Counted from the stretch's first letter, positions 1 through 10,044 are shown. The stretch is 64,000 nt of DNA from Evansella sp. AB-P1 (GCF_029688925.1 NZ_JARUKY010000001.1:186001-250000), one strand, 5' to 3'. Numbers and translations: made by a program. Notes: a model not told the origin generated them from the sequence alone.

Positions 1-300
1 AGGAATAAAACACTGGATTAATAAAATGTTTTATTTTATGAAATAAAAGTATTAAATTAAGTGGTATAGTAGGGTAAATTTTAGAGAAGAGAATTATGTA
101 TTAATAAATTCGAATTGAAATAGAGATACTACTTTTTTGAGTATGATTCTAAAATCAAAGTGATTGAAAATGAATACTTTTTATAGTATAAGCAAGCATC
201 CAAGATTTTACAAGATTACGCAATATTTTCACCAAAAATATTAATAAAGATTATAATCATGCATTATTTTGACGAATGGTGTTAAAAAGAGGTGTGAAGT
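1..300. other. AT-rich intergenic stretch upstream of nos
   Basis: No gene, RNA or strong hairpin is visible here. A TATAAT hexamer lies at 252-257, but a matching -35 box is weak. The ribosome binding site AAGAGGTG for nos ends just before its start at 301. Confidence 0.5.
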
Positions 301-1383
301 ATGTTAAATGCATTATTTGATAAAGGGAAAAAATTTATTGTTCAATGCTACACAGAAAAAAACAAAGCAGAAATGATCTCATCGCGCTTAACTGAAATAG
401 AAAAAGAAATTAACGAAACTGGCTCCTATACTCACTCTATGATGGAATTGGAGCACGGAGCAAAAATGGCTTGGCGTAATAGTAATAAATGTATTGGGCG
501 CTTATTCTGGGATACGTTAACGGTAAGAGATAAACGACACCTTACGGAAGCACAGGAAATTATAGAATCTTTGGAACAACATATTGTTGAAGCAACCAAT
601 AAGGGAAAAATCAAACCTATGATTACAGTATTTGCACCACAGCAGAAAGGAACTGATCAAGTAAGAATATGGAATCATCAATTGGTTCGCTATGCTGGAT
701 ATGAAACAGAATTAGGTATAATAGGGGATCCCATGTCTGTGCGATTTACAGAAGTTTGTGAAGAGTTAGGTTGGGAGGGGGAGAATGGTCATTTTGATAT
801 TCTTCCACTTGTCCTACAACTAAAGGACTCTGAACCAATTTTGAGAGATATCCCAAAAAAGATAATAATGGAGGTTGATCTGGAGCATCCAGAAAATGAT
901 CAATTTAAGGATCTTCAGCTAAAGTGGTATGCTTTACCAGCTATTTCAGATATGTCATTAGAAATTGGTGGGATTGTATATAGTGCTGCTCCTTTTAATG
1001 GCTGGTATATGGGTACGGAAATAGGGGCGAGGAATTTGGCTGATCAAGATCGATATAACATGTTACCAAAGGTAGCTTCTATATTTGATTTAGATATTTC
1101 TCGTCATTCCTTTCTGTGGAAAGATCGAGCACTAGTTGAATTAAATAGAGCCGTCCTTTATTCGTATCAAAAAGCTAGAGTTAGCATTGTTGATCATCAT
1201 ACTGCTGCGGAACAATTTAAGCGATTTGAAAGAAATGAAAAGGAGCTTGAAAGAGAGGTAACAGGAAATTGGAGCTGGTTGATTCCACCTATATCCCCAG
1301 CAGCTACACATATTTTTCATCATAACTACAACGATGAACTGATCATGCCAAATTTCTTTTATCAAAAACCACCCTATGAATAA
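301..1383 (+). CDS. nos: Bacterial nitric oxide synthase oxygenase (bNOS)
   Basis: The 360-residue protein is a stand-alone NOS oxygenase domain, the usual size for Bacillaceae. In this family it oxidises L-arginine to citrulline and nitric oxide on a thiolate-ligated haem with a pterin cofactor, in the cytoplasm, taking electrons from general cellular reductases. The haem-ligand motif WRNSNKCIGR is present with Cys64. The substrate-pocket segment GWYMGTEIGARNL, with the arginine-binding Glu, and the C-terminal FFYQKPPYE are also present. There is no reductase domain and no reductase gene nearby, which is normal for bNOS. The ATG at 301 follows AAGAGGTGTGAAG. The gene appears to be monocistronic. 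Confidence 0.97.
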   Translation: MLNALFDKGKKFIVQCYTEKNKAEMISSRLTEIEKEINETGSYTHSMMELEHGAKMAWRNSNKCIGRLFWDTLTVRDKRHLTEAQEIIESLEQHIVEATNKGKIKPMITVFAPQQKGTDQVRIWNHQLVRYAGYETELGIIGDPMSVRFTEVCEELGWEGENGHFDILPLVLQLKDSEPILRDIPKKIIMEVDLEHPENDQFKDLQLKWYALPAISDMSLEIGGIVYSAAPFNGWYMGTEIGARNLADQDRYNMLPKVASIFDLDISRHSFLWKDRALVELNRAVLYSYQKARVSIVDHHTAAEQFKRFERNEKELEREVTGNWSWLIPPISPAATHIFHHNYNDELIMPNFFYQKPPYE

Positions 1384-1556
1384 AATAAGGAGATATCAAT
1401 AGTCGTTAGCAACATAGTAATAGTAAATTAAATGACAACTAGTGGCTTTTTTATGAATTATTATAGAAATTTATTGTTTTCTCGAAATGGAGAAGTATGA
1501 TAGAAATAATTGGATTAAATTCAATTTACTTCATACCAATTTTAAGGAGAAATGGA

Positions 1557-2201
1557 ATGAACAAATTAATTGTTAAACAACTGAGTTTATTATTTGCCTT
1601 GTTACTAGTGATCACGGGTTGTAGTGATAAAAACTCCGAAGGGCAAGAGGAGGCTTCCAATTCATTAGATACAAACGTATTAGGGAATGATGAAAACCTT
1701 GTTTATTTAGGTGACGAAGAAGCAGATAACGAAATATTGTTTGTGCTTGATTATTCATGCCCCTGGTGTAAAGTTTGGATGGACGATGTTTTTCCAATTA
1801 TTGATGAAAACTGGATTGAAAATGGGAATGCAAAATTTAGAACACAAACAATGGTCTTTCTAAATGAAAACTCATTACGCCTCTCAGATTTTGACCAAAA
1901 CATAAAAAAGCATGATCCAGATAATTATTTTCCTGTTATTATAGATATCATATCTGAGGCAGGGGATGACGGACCAGAAGGTTGGGGTTCAGAAGAATAT
2001 ATTAAAGAAAAAGCTTCAAAATTTAACTTGTCAGATGAATTATGGCGTACAAAGCCAGAGAGAGATTCGATTAATATTACTAGAAGGTACACGAGAGCAC
2101 TTGATATAGAGAGTGTTCCAGCAGTATTCATAAATGGTGTGAAAATGGAAGATCCTTTTGATTTAGAGTTAATGAAGGAGCATATGATCGGCTTAGAGTA
2201 G
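1557..2201 (+). CDS. DsbA-like thioredoxin-fold lipoprotein (CPWC)
   Basis: This is a 214-residue predicted lipoprotein. A lipobox ITGC places the lipidated Cys at residue 22, after a short charged and hydrophobic signal. The mature part contains a CPWC redox motif (Cys68/Cys71), and SVPAVFINGV near the C-terminus carries the cis-Pro typical of DsbA/DsbG thioredoxin folds. It probably acts on extracytoplasmic thiols or disulfides. The start is placed at the internal ATG 1557 because AAGGAGA lies 6 bases upstream and the signal peptide begins there; an upstream in-frame ATG at 1497 would put residues before the signal. A partner such as DsbB or CcdA is not nearby. A terminator follows at about 2246-2290. 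Confidence 0.85.
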   Translation: MNKLIVKQLSLLFALLLVITGCSDKNSEGQEEASNSLDTNVLGNDENLVYLGDEEADNEILFVLDYSCPWCKVWMDDVFPIIDENWIENGNAKFRTQTMVFLNENSLRLSDFDQNIKKHDPDNYFPVIIDIISEAGDDGPEGWGSEEYIKEKASKFNLSDELWRTKPERDSINITRRYTRALDIESVPAVFINGVKMEDPFDLELMKEHMIGLE

Positions 2202-2245
2202 TGAATTTTACATGATGTGTATTTTAGTGGGAAATCATAAAACGA

Positions 2246-2291
2246 AAAAGGGTGTTACCATCATTGATAGTTGGTGGTACACCCTTTTTTC
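2246..2291. terminator. Bidirectional hairpin between convergent genes
   Basis: GGGTGTTACCA at 2250 pairs with TGGTGGTACACCC ending at 2284, followed by TTTTTT on the plus strand and preceded by AAAAA. It lies between the convergent CPWC lipoprotein gene and the desaturase gene and could serve both. Confidence 0.8.
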
Positions 2292-2341
2292 GTAGAACTG
2301 ACTTTATTTAGTAAGGAGGCGCCTTACGCTTTTCTTAATCA

Positions 2342-3445
2342 TTATAACGATTTGTCATTTGATTGAATGTGTGTATCCTTTTTGTTTGTGTAAAAGCCGT
2401 CTATTTGTTTATGCTGAATATTTTCAGGATTTAATCCTTTTCCGAGGGAACCATATATTTTCCCTCCATTTGGATCAACGAGGTCATCCTGTTGATAATA
2501 GACTCTTGGAGTTTTTAACAGGGCTAACAAGGCTTTTGACATAGGCATCTCATGGTACCTTTCTGGCCACATTCGCTTTATATGCTTCTTTACTAGTGGA
2601 TAATACTTTGAACTCATTGTTGGAAATATGTGATGCTCTGTATGATACGAAAAATTAAAATGTAATACATCAACCCATTTTGGAACTGTGACTGTCAAAC
2701 TATTAGCTAGTGGATCATTCACAGGTACGAGTGGGTTTAACCGATGGTTTGTTGCAATATATGCCATTACAATAAAATTAGCGATGAGCAGTGGAAGTAA
2801 ATAAGCAAAAAACCAATTGCTAAAGCCCATAACGAATAATAATCCAATCCACGTTCCCCAAGGTAAAATTGCTTGTATCCATACCTTTGGCTGTTTTTTT
2901 GGATGGAAATCTCTTATATAAATGGTGAAACACTTTATTGAATGTGCAGTAAATTGAATTCCTAAAGATGCAAATGCACAAAGTGAACGAATGAAAAAGG
3001 GTAGTTTATATATCCAATTTAAAAATTTTGTTTGTGAAATTTTCTCTAAAGTAGGCCAGGCATCTGGGTCATTTTCATCGTGCTGAGTATGTACATGATG
3101 GTTCATGTTATGCCATTTTCTCCAAAGCTGCGGGCCAGTACTTAGGGGCCAAAAAGCAATAGCGCCAAGGAAATCTCTTAACCAAGGTTTTTTAACAACA
3201 TTTCCATGAAGAATTTCATGACCTAAAAATCCTAGTCCTGAAAAACAAAATCCAATGATCAAAGAAATAAGTAAATTAACGAATGGGTGAAGGGGAAAAA
3301 ATCCTATCGTTAGAAAACCAAGGATGACGATACATAAATAAGCTAATCCCCCTAATAGACGTTTAGGTACTGGTTTAAATGCTTCTTTTGGTAAATGTTT
3401 TGAAATACGTGCTGCGTACCAACCGAATGTGTGAAGGTCTTTCAT
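2342..3445 (-). CDS. Membrane fatty acid desaturase
   Basis: The 367-residue integral membrane protein carries the three histidine clusters of di-iron fatty acid desaturases: HEILH (76-80), HNMNHH (112-117) and HTEHH (268-272). The hydrophobic stretches expected of the fold lie at about residues 30-75 and 190-230. The family introduces a double bond into membrane acyl chains with oxygen and an electron donor, and is often cold-induced in bacilli; cold control is not shown here. It is not an obvious match to the B. subtilis Des sequence as I know it, so no symbol is given. AGAGGAG lies about 15 bases before the ATG, which is rather distant. Confidence 0.88.
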   Translation of the reverse strand: MKDLHTFGWYAARISKHLPKEAFKPVPKRLLGGLAYLCIVILGFLTIGFFPLHPFVNLLISLIIGFCFSGLGFLGHEILHGNVVKKPWLRDFLGAIAFWPLSTGPQLWRKWHNMNHHVHTQHDENDPDAWPTLEKISQTKFLNWIYKLPFFIRSLCAFASLGIQFTAHSIKCFTIYIRDFHPKKQPKVWIQAILPWGTWIGLLFVMGFSNWFFAYLLPLLIANFIVMAYIATNHRLNPLVPVNDPLANSLTVTVPKWVDVLHFNFSYHTEHHIFPTMSSKYYPLVKKHIKRMWPERYHEMPMSKALLALLKTPRVYYQQDDLVDPNGGKIYGSLGKGLNPENIQHKQIDGFYTNKKDTHIQSNDKSL

Positions 3446-3592
3446 AATATTCTTTATTAACTCCTCTCTCTTTCCATTTACTTTTTTTAAAAGAGCTTTT
3501 TTAGCTTAAACAATATTCTATGATTAAAGTTCTATATAGTATAGTTTGAAAAATGAGGGGAAATTAAACATTTTTTCAAAAAAAAATATAAA

Positions 3593-3628
3593 AAAAGTTC
3601 CACATTATATATAATGTGGAACTTTTTA
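3593..3628. terminator. recQ terminator
   Basis: This is a perfect stem, AGTTCCACATTAT against ATAATGTGGAACT, flanked by A- and T-runs. It starts immediately after the recQ stop codon on the minus strand. Confidence 0.9.
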
Positions 3629-5779
3629 TTAGTTGTTTATCAGATGTAAACACACTCGAATGGAAAAGTAGTTAATCTCCTCTGGAAGTGACTCTTTTAT
3701 TGGTTTTAGACCATTTTCCATGCCTACTTTTTCCACTGCTTGCTGTATAAGTTCCAAGGTATCTTTATTTATTAAGTTTGAAAAGTCAATATCGTTACCT
3801 TCAGAAGAAGCTTGTAGGAGATGACTTTCCACTGTAGTTAATTTAATACCTCGTAATTCAGCTATTTGTTGTAATGATTTCCCTTGTTCATATAAGGTAT
3901 AGCTTTGAATATGGCTTGGAATTTTATCATCCATTTCCTTTTCTTTAGATTGTACAACACTGTCACTTTCATTACGTTCTACACTTGTTTGAGTAGTAGA
4001 ATAATCAGGATTTTCATCAATAAATAGTATAATTTCGTCTAAAAACTGTTCCCCATAGCGTTCATACTTTTGATCTCCAACACCTTTTATGGAAAGCATT
4101 TTTGCTTTAGTAGTAGGGAGATGGCTACATAATTCATTTAACGTTTTATCTGAGAAAACCATATAAGGCGCGATTGCTCCTTCTTTTGCTAATTGAGAAC
4201 GTAATTCTCTTAGTTTTTCAAACAATGGATGAGATTTAACAATTTGAGTAGGCTTCTTCTCTTTTTTACGCTGTACCTGTTGTTCTCCCTTTAAAACGTA
4301 CACTGCTTTGTCTGTCAATTGAAGTACAGGATAGCTACTATCGCTTAAAGACAAGTATTGAGAAGCCACGAGATAATCAATAAATTGACTCACTTCTTTT
4401 TGTGTTTTTCCCTTCATCAGTCCATAGGTTGAGAGCTGGTTGAAGTGCATTTCTTTTATTTTTTTATTTGCCGATCCTACTAATACTTGAGCAACCATTG
4501 TTTTTCCAAAACGTTCTCTCATTCGTTTTACACAAGAGAACACCATTTGTGCATCTCGGCTAACATCCTCCGTTTCTCGATCGTCCATGCAGTGATGACA
4601 TTTACCACAAGCTTCCGATGGAGTATCTCCAAAGTAATACAGAATAAAGGACTGTAAGCAGCTTTCTGTGTGACAATAGTTTGTCATTTCCTGTAGTTTT
4701 CGATATTCATTTTCTTTTCTATCCTCACTTAACATAGATTGTTCGATAAGAAATTGTTGAATACGAATATCCTGAGGGGAGAATAAAAGTATACATTCAC
4801 TTGATTCTCCATCTCTTCCGGCGCGACCAGCTTCTTGATAATAGCTTTCAATATTACGAGGCATTTGAAAATGAATAACAAAGCGAACATTCGATTTATT
4901 AATTCCCATACCAAAAGCATTGGTAGCCACCATTACTTGAATTTCATCATAAACAAACTGTTCTTGCATTCTCTCTCTTTCCTCAGACGTTAACCCACCA
5001 TGGTATTTTCCTACGGATATGCCAGAACCTTCAATGGCTAGATAAAGACGTTCTACTTCTTTCCTGGTGGCAGCATATATAATCCCTGACTGAGTTTTGT
5101 TCCTTTGCAAATATTCCTTAATATATGCGTCCTGATCAATACCTTTTAGGACGTGAAAGGATAAATTTTCACGACTAAAACCAGTTTGTACTACTGCGTT
5201 GTCATCGATGGATAACGCTTCGCAAATATCTTTTCTTACTGTAGGGGTAGCTGTAGCAGTTAATGCCAGAATAGCTGGGGTATTTTCCATACCATTTAGG
5301 AGCTCTGGAATTCGCATATAACTTGGTCTAAAGTCGTGTCCCCATTGAGATAAGCAATGGGCTTCGTCAATTGCCACTAGTGAAACATGTAGGCTTCTCA
5401 ATGCTCGTGTGAAGGAGGCTGTATCGAGCCTCTCTGGTGCAATATACACTAATTTATAGTGGCCATTTCTCATTAAATTGAGGCGTTCGTTAACCTCATT
5501 AGAAGAAATGGAGCTATTAATAAAAGTGGAGGGTATTCCTATTTCGCTTAATTCGTCTACTTGATCCTTCATTAATGATATGAGAGGGGAAATGACTACA
5601 GTCAGTCCTGGTAAAAGAAGGGATGGGATTTGATAACAAATAGACTTCCCACCACCTGTTGGCATGATCCCCATCGTTCGTATATTGTTTAGGAGATTTA
5701 AAATAATCTCTTCTTGTCCAGGTCGGAAGGAGCTATATCCGTAATGGTGTTTTAGAAGAGATTTAGCTTGGTCAATCAT
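3629..5779 (-). CDS. recQ: ATP-dependent DNA helicase RecQ
   Basis: The 716-residue protein is a 3'-5' DNA helicase used in recombination and fork repair. Visible parts in order: Walker A PTGGGKS (about residue 40), DEAH in VAIDEAHCLSQWGHDFRPSY, the second RecA lobe ending in QEAGRAGRDG, the RecQ zinc site (Cys residues in CHTESC and CGKCHHC), a winged-helix RQC part, an HRDC domain (about 510-590) and a C-terminal helix-turn-helix segment (IPSHIQSYTLYEQGKS). The ATG at 5779 is chosen over the in-frame ATG at 5791 because GGAGG (5785-5789) lies inside the first codons of the longer reading and 5 bases before the shorter one. Confidence 0.96.
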   Translation of the reverse strand: MIDQAKSLLKHHYGYSSFRPGQEEIILNLLNNIRTMGIMPTGGGKSICYQIPSLLLPGLTVVISPLISLMKDQVDELSEIGIPSTFINSSISSNEVNERLNLMRNGHYKLVYIAPERLDTASFTRALRSLHVSLVAIDEAHCLSQWGHDFRPSYMRIPELLNGMENTPAILALTATATPTVRKDICEALSIDDNAVVQTGFSRENLSFHVLKGIDQDAYIKEYLQRNKTQSGIIYAATRKEVERLYLAIEGSGISVGKYHGGLTSEERERMQEQFVYDEIQVMVATNAFGMGINKSNVRFVIHFQMPRNIESYYQEAGRAGRDGESSECILLFSPQDIRIQQFLIEQSMLSEDRKENEYRKLQEMTNYCHTESCLQSFILYYFGDTPSEACGKCHHCMDDRETEDVSRDAQMVFSCVKRMRERFGKTMVAQVLVGSANKKIKEMHFNQLSTYGLMKGKTQKEVSQFIDYLVASQYLSLSDSSYPVLQLTDKAVYVLKGEQQVQRKKEKKPTQIVKSHPLFEKLRELRSQLAKEGAIAPYMVFSDKTLNELCSHLPTTKAKMLSIKGVGDQKYERYGEQFLDEIILFIDENPDYSTTQTSVERNESDSVVQSKEKEMDDKIPSHIQSYTLYEQGKSLQQIAELRGIKLTTVESHLLQASSEGNDIDFSNLINKDTLELIQQAVEKVGMENGLKPIKESLPEEINYFSIRVCLHLINN

Positions 5780-5963
5780 AGTTACCTCCATATGTTTTTT
5801 TATATCTGTCTATATTGTACATGGCAATGCAATGAATTTCGACAAGAAAGTAAAGTAAAAAAACTATACGAAAGGATAATAGTTATTTCTTTCATTCATC
5901 TGTAAAATTTTTTTTATGAAAGCTTTAATAATTCTAATGTAAAAATGAAAGGAACGAATAAAA

Positions 5964-6557
5964 ATGAAAAAAACAGTAGTATTTTTTGCTTCCACTTTTA
6001 CTTGTCTTTTTCTCCTTACAGGTTGTTTTAATTTTAGTGGAATTACTATACCGTTAGGGGACGGTAATTCTATTAAAATCGGTGGAGATGATGGTGTCTT
6101 TAGCATTGCTGTAGATGGGGAGGACGGGTACTTTGAATTTTCTGGAAGTGAGGATGGTATCTCTTTTTCTTCTGATGAAGGAAGCTTAAAAACTTATAAT
6201 GAAATACCAGATCACTTTCCAAGTGGTATTCCTGTACCTAATCGAGATGATGTTAGTGCTGTAGGAAGCTTTGTAACAGAATTTTCTAATAATGAAGGGG
6301 AAGGGTTTATGCTTTCGTTTAAAGTAGATAGTGATGAAGCGGATCAATTGTTGGCACAATATAGAGACTATATAACGAGTAATGGATACGAAATTTTTGA
6401 AGATGAACATGAACTAGGCAATATTGTTTTAAGAGGACAAAGAGGAAATGAACAGATGAATGTTGCTGTAATGGGAGAGGATGAAGAAAAAGTGTTCACG
6501 GTTCAATTAGTAGAACAAAAAGAACCGACTGATTCAGATGAAAACGAAAATGAGTAA
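5964..6557 (+). CDS. Uncharacterised acidic lipoprotein
   Basis: The 197-residue protein starts with MKKTVVFFASTFTCLFLLTGC, a lipoprotein signal with lipobox LTGC (about Cys21). A Gly/Asp-rich strand-forming part follows (about 25-80), and then a more regular domain (about 85-185) beginning YNEIPDHFPSGIPVPN. The tail is very acidic (DSDENENE). I do not recognise the family with certainty; similar small lipoproteins are common in bacilli. It is anchored to the outer face of the membrane. AAAGGA precedes the ATG. It is flanked by the divergent recQ gene and a possible terminator. Confidence 0.75.
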   Translation: MKKTVVFFASTFTCLFLLTGCFNFSGITIPLGDGNSIKIGGDDGVFSIAVDGEDGYFEFSGSEDGISFSSDEGSLKTYNEIPDHFPSGIPVPNRDDVSAVGSFVTEFSNNEGEGFMLSFKVDSDEADQLLAQYRDYITSNGYEIFEDEHELGNIVLRGQRGNEQMNVAVMGEDEEKVFTVQLVEQKEPTDSDENENE

Positions 6558-6625
6558 TTAATCCTATTTATTACGAAGGAGAATTTTTTCATTTAGCAAT
6601 AACTAAAAACATTTATACCTTTTTA

Positions 6626-6666
6626 CCGCTAAATAGTTATAAACTAACTTTTTTGGCGGTTTTTTA
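6626..6666 (+). terminator. Possible terminator
   Basis: ACCGC and GGCGGT pair around an AT-rich inner region, followed by TTTTTT. The inner stem is imperfect. Confidence 0.5.
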
Positions 6667-6765
6667 ATTCGACAAAAATCCCTATTTATTCTGTACTAAC
6701 GTAGTTCTATAGATTTAGTCTCGGTAATGTTACTGCAACATAAAATTAAAAATAAAAAATATTCA

Positions 6766-6810
6766 GTTAATTTTAAGTAATTTTAACCTTTGACGTATAT
6801 AGTTTATAAG
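6766..6810 (+). promoter_or_regulatory. Tandem TTAAGT/TTAACC sites before the MalT-type gene
   Basis: TTAAGT-AATT-TTAACC at about 6773-6788 gives two half-sites with a 10-bp period, followed 16 bases later by TATAAG (6805-6810). The arrangement resembles direct-repeat sites of OmpR/PhoB-type regulators placed next to a -10 box. A similar pair lies at about 14440-14458. Confidence 0.35.
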
Positions 6811-6846
6811 TGCTAAAGGAACTTGATAAAAAGGAGGTAATGAGAA

Positions 6847-9489
6847 ATGGAAAATGTCCGGGGTTCGGAACATTTACTGCCATTCAAGCATGATAATTTA
6901 CAACTATTAAAAACAAAGTCAACCATGCCATTATTATGTTCAGATCTATTATCTCGAGACCGACTTACTAAAAAAGTTAATGAAGCTATGAATCAAAGAT
7001 TAACAAAGTTAATTTTATTAAGTGCTCCTGCAAGTTATGGAAAGTCTACTGTATTAGCTGATTGGGCTTCAACATACAGTCTACCAGTTTGTTGGTTAAC
7101 ATTAGATGATGAAGATAATGATGAACCCCAGTTTTGGAGTTACTTCATTCAGTCCATTCCAAAACTTAACTCTAATGTTAGAAAAAAAATATTAAATATG
7201 CTACTACATTCGAATGTACCAAACTACAAAAAAATAATTATGACAATAATCAATGAATTAAATGCACAAGAAGATATAGTAACGATTATTTTAGATAACT
7301 ACCATCATATAAAAAATCAGTCGATCGATAAGCATATGAGTTATTTTCTTATGTATCTTCCAACAAATGTTCGGATCATTATTTCTACAAGAACAATTCC
7401 GAAGCTACCGTTATCCTTAATGAGAGCCAAAGGAGAATTAGTAGAAATTAAAACGAAGGATTTACGTTTCAGTTTGACTGAAGAATATGAGTTTTTCAAA
7501 AAAGCATTGGATGTTTCTTTATCAAAAGAGCAAATTACTAATTTAGATAATAAGATAGAGGGCTGGATCTGTGCTTTGAAGTTAGTTTCTCAGTCAATAA
7601 AGAATGTAATTGACAATAAGCAGATTGTAAAGGAAGTAAAAACGAATCAGAAGCATATTAAAGACTATTTTGCAGATGAAATAATACTTAAGCAGACGGA
7701 ACAATTACAGATGTTTTTATTAAAAACTTCCATTTTTAGGACCTTTCATTCAACTTTGTGTGATTACGTTATTGGGAGTGATAATTCACAGAGTACATTA
7801 GAAGAGATTGAGGACTTAAATTTATTTATTGTACCGTTAGATGAGGAGAGAAATTTGTATAGGTATCATTATTTGTTTAAAGAAAGTTTATACGAATGCT
7901 TAAAAAAAGACTATCCGGACTTATTAGTCAATCTTCACAAAAAAGCCAGAAGCTGGTATGAGAAAAATGATGACCTTAGAGAAGCTATTTACCATTCAAT
8001 AAAAGGAAAAGAATATGAAAATGCAGGGAAGTTAATAGAAAAATATACGCTAAGATTTTCCCACTTAAAGGATGTAGCGGAAGTTAGTGAATGGATAAAA
8101 GAAATACCTACGGAAGTAATTAAAAGGTTTCCTATAATATGGATTTATCAAATTAAATTGATGATTTATAACGGTGATTTTGATAAAGCTTGTGCAGCAT
8201 TTGGTGAGCTTAAAAGCGCTATGAAGACATTTTCTGAGGACCATAACACAGAAAGCTTTAAATATGAATTTTTAATTATTGAAGCCATACTTTCTTTTAT
8301 TCGTGGAGATAAAAATGTAGTGCGTTTTTATAGCGAAGCTTGTGATTTCCTTAAGAATACTGGTCTTAAAGGTTATTCCTTTGTAACGTATAAAAACAAC
8401 CAAGCATCCCTACTGCAAAGTGAATTAGGTAAAAAGGGGAATTTGAATAGAGCTATGGATTACTACCATGATTTTATCTCAAGAATGGAATCATCGAGAG
8501 TAAATTTAGCTCCAATATGCCATGTGAATGCCATGTTAAGTGAAATATTTTATGAAAGAAATAACTTAAATGAGGCCATGGAATATGTGACTAGAGTGAA
8601 TAAAAGTGGAACTTCTAGATCTGATTTTGGATTATTAGCTCCAGTCCAGATTATAAATTCGAAAGTTAAATTAGCTGAAGGGGATTACTATTCTGCCTTG
8701 GAAGTTATAAAGAAAGTTGAAACGAAAGCGTTAGAATTAAACTATTACGATTGGCTACGAATCATAAGAGCTCAAAAAACTAGGATTTACATGAAAAGTA
8801 ATGAAAAAGAACAAATAAACGAATGGTTAGATCAATGTGATTTATCAGTAAACGGAGAAATCAAAATTGATAAAGCATTTGAATTTATCACCTATGTTCG
8901 TGCTTTGATGTGGAAAAAGGACTTTGATAAAGGATTATTGCTACTGCAGCGATTGTTACCTACCGTGGAACAAGAGGGAGGAGTAGGAACTTTAATCGAA
9001 GTATACAATTTAAAAGCACTATGCTTGCATAATAAGAAGGAGCAAAAGAAAGGCAATGAACTTCTATTAAAAAGTGTTATGTTGGGAGCTAATAATGGTT
9101 ACTATCGTCTTTACTTAGATGAGGGAGAACCTATGAAAAAGCTTCTAAAACAATTTAATAAAAATAGTGAGAGTCAAATGCACAAGGATGTAGGATCAAA
9201 TAAGTATGTAAAGAAACTTCTCGATGGTTTTCCTACAGAACAGAAAGAACGATCGGAGTTAGGAAATAGAAATAGAAAAACAAAAAATAAAGATTCTCAA
9301 CTGACGAAACGAGAGTTAGAAGTATTGAAGCAATTATGTGACGGTTATTCAAATCAAGAGATTGCAGAAAGGTTGTTCATAAGTGTTATTACTGTGAAGG
9401 TTCATCTCAAGCATATTTATCAAAAATTAGGAGTGAAAAACCGTACAAATGCAATTCTAACTGCAAATGAACAAAATTTGTTTCATTAG
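6847..9489 (+). CDS. MalT-type LuxR family ATP-dependent transcription regulator
   Basis: The 880-residue protein has the architecture of large STAND-class MalT/LAL regulators. An N-terminal NTPase has the Walker A motif APASYGKST (60-68) and VTIILDNYHH as the Walker B strand. A long helical TPR-like region spans about 350-770, and a C-terminal LuxR helix-turn-helix about 815-870 contains LTKRELEVLKQL and SNQEIAERLFIS. Family members bind a small inducer through the TPR region, oligomerise with ATP and activate a promoter. No sugar or catabolic operon is adjacent, so the inducer is unknown. AAGGAGG precedes the ATG. Tandem TTTTAACC-like sites lie upstream. Confidence 0.9.
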   Translation: MENVRGSEHLLPFKHDNLQLLKTKSTMPLLCSDLLSRDRLTKKVNEAMNQRLTKLILLSAPASYGKSTVLADWASTYSLPVCWLTLDDEDNDEPQFWSYFIQSIPKLNSNVRKKILNMLLHSNVPNYKKIIMTIINELNAQEDIVTIILDNYHHIKNQSIDKHMSYFLMYLPTNVRIIISTRTIPKLPLSLMRAKGELVEIKTKDLRFSLTEEYEFFKKALDVSLSKEQITNLDNKIEGWICALKLVSQSIKNVIDNKQIVKEVKTNQKHIKDYFADEIILKQTEQLQMFLLKTSIFRTFHSTLCDYVIGSDNSQSTLEEIEDLNLFIVPLDEERNLYRYHYLFKESLYECLKKDYPDLLVNLHKKARSWYEKNDDLREAIYHSIKGKEYENAGKLIEKYTLRFSHLKDVAEVSEWIKEIPTEVIKRFPIIWIYQIKLMIYNGDFDKACAAFGELKSAMKTFSEDHNTESFKYEFLIIEAILSFIRGDKNVVRFYSEACDFLKNTGLKGYSFVTYKNNQASLLQSELGKKGNLNRAMDYYHDFISRMESSRVNLAPICHVNAMLSEIFYERNNLNEAMEYVTRVNKSGTSRSDFGLLAPVQIINSKVKLAEGDYYSALEVIKKVETKALELNYYDWLRIIRAQKTRIYMKSNEKEQINEWLDQCDLSVNGEIKIDKAFEFITYVRALMWKKDFDKGLLLLQRLLPTVEQEGGVGTLIEVYNLKALCLHNKKEQKKGNELLLKSVMLGANNGYYRLYLDEGEPMKKLLKQFNKNSESQMHKDVGSNKYVKKLLDGFPTEQKERSELGNRNRKTKNKDSQLTKRELEVLKQLCDGYSNQEIAERLFISVITVKVHLKHIYQKLGVKNRTNAILTANEQNLFH

Positions 9490-9530
9490 GTCTCGTCTTT
9501 ATATTATATGATTATTTATTATTCTATATA

Positions 9531-9565
9531 AAAAAGCAATCGGCCATGGTGCTGATTGCTTTAAA
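9531..9565 (+). terminator. Terminator after the MalT-type gene
   Basis: AAAGCAATC pairs with GATTGCTTT across a 12-base loop, with an A-run before it and TTTAAATT after it. Confidence 0.7.
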
Positions 9566-9573
9566 TTCTCGCT

Positions 9574-9611
9574 AATGAAAGGATACTCCTTAATTGAGCA
9601 TCCTTTCATGT
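9574..9611 (-). terminator. Hairpin downstream of the DUF4870 gene
   Basis: ATGAAAGGAT pairs perfectly with ATCCTTTCAT. It lies just past the 3' end of the leftward DUF4870 gene. The T-run is poor, so it may mainly protect the 3' end. Confidence 0.45.
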
Positions 9612-9636
9612 AGCAAGAAGCATAGTAGGACGTTTC

Positions 9637-10044
9637 TTATATTTCTTCACTTTTACCTTTATTTAATTGTTGTTCAACGATATCGCCAACAAACATAAGC
9701 TTATATCGTTCTCCTTGGTAAGCTTTGTACATCAAGAAGATCCATAAAACCATGTATAGAGGAACAGATAGAAGAACTATGATCCACCCTAAAAATGGTA
9801 TGATGCTTAAGATCATCGCACAGACGGTAAGTCCTCCCAATGCAATAACAGATTGGAGGGCATGGAAACGAATAAAGTCGTTTTCCTTTTCCATTACGAA
9901 TAGAATAATGCCAGAGAGAGCTCCTAATAAATATGCTACAACACCGCCGATATTTGGTTCTAAACCAGTTGAAGATGCACTTTTTTCATTTACAGTTTTT
10001 TCCGTTTCTTCTGTTGAATTTTTGTTTTCTGTTTCTGGACTCAT
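9637..10044 (-). CDS. DUF4870-type small membrane protein
   Basis: The 135-residue protein has a charged N-terminal tail of about 30 residues, then NIGGVVAYLLGALSGIILFV, a short polar turn with ENDFIRFHALQS, and two further hydrophobic segments (about 75-120). The pattern GxxAYLxGxLSGIxxFxxE plus FVRFHAxQS is that of the DUF4870/TIC20-like family, whose role is not established. The ATG at 10044 is chosen because AGGAGG sits 6 bases upstream; the longer reading from 10062 would start before this ribosome binding site. Confidence 0.85.
   Translation of the reverse strand: MSPETENKNSTEETEKTVNEKSASSTGLEPNIGGVVAYLLGALSGIILFVMEKENDFIRFHALQSVIALGGLTVCAMILSIIPFLGWIIVLLSVPLYMVLWIFLMYKAYQGERYKLMFVGDIVEQQLNKGKSEEI

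Noticed and set aside
1497..1556. Upstream start for the CPWC lipoprotein
   Set aside because: It would add 20 residues before the signal peptide and has no ribosome binding site, whereas AAGGAGA supports ATG 1557.
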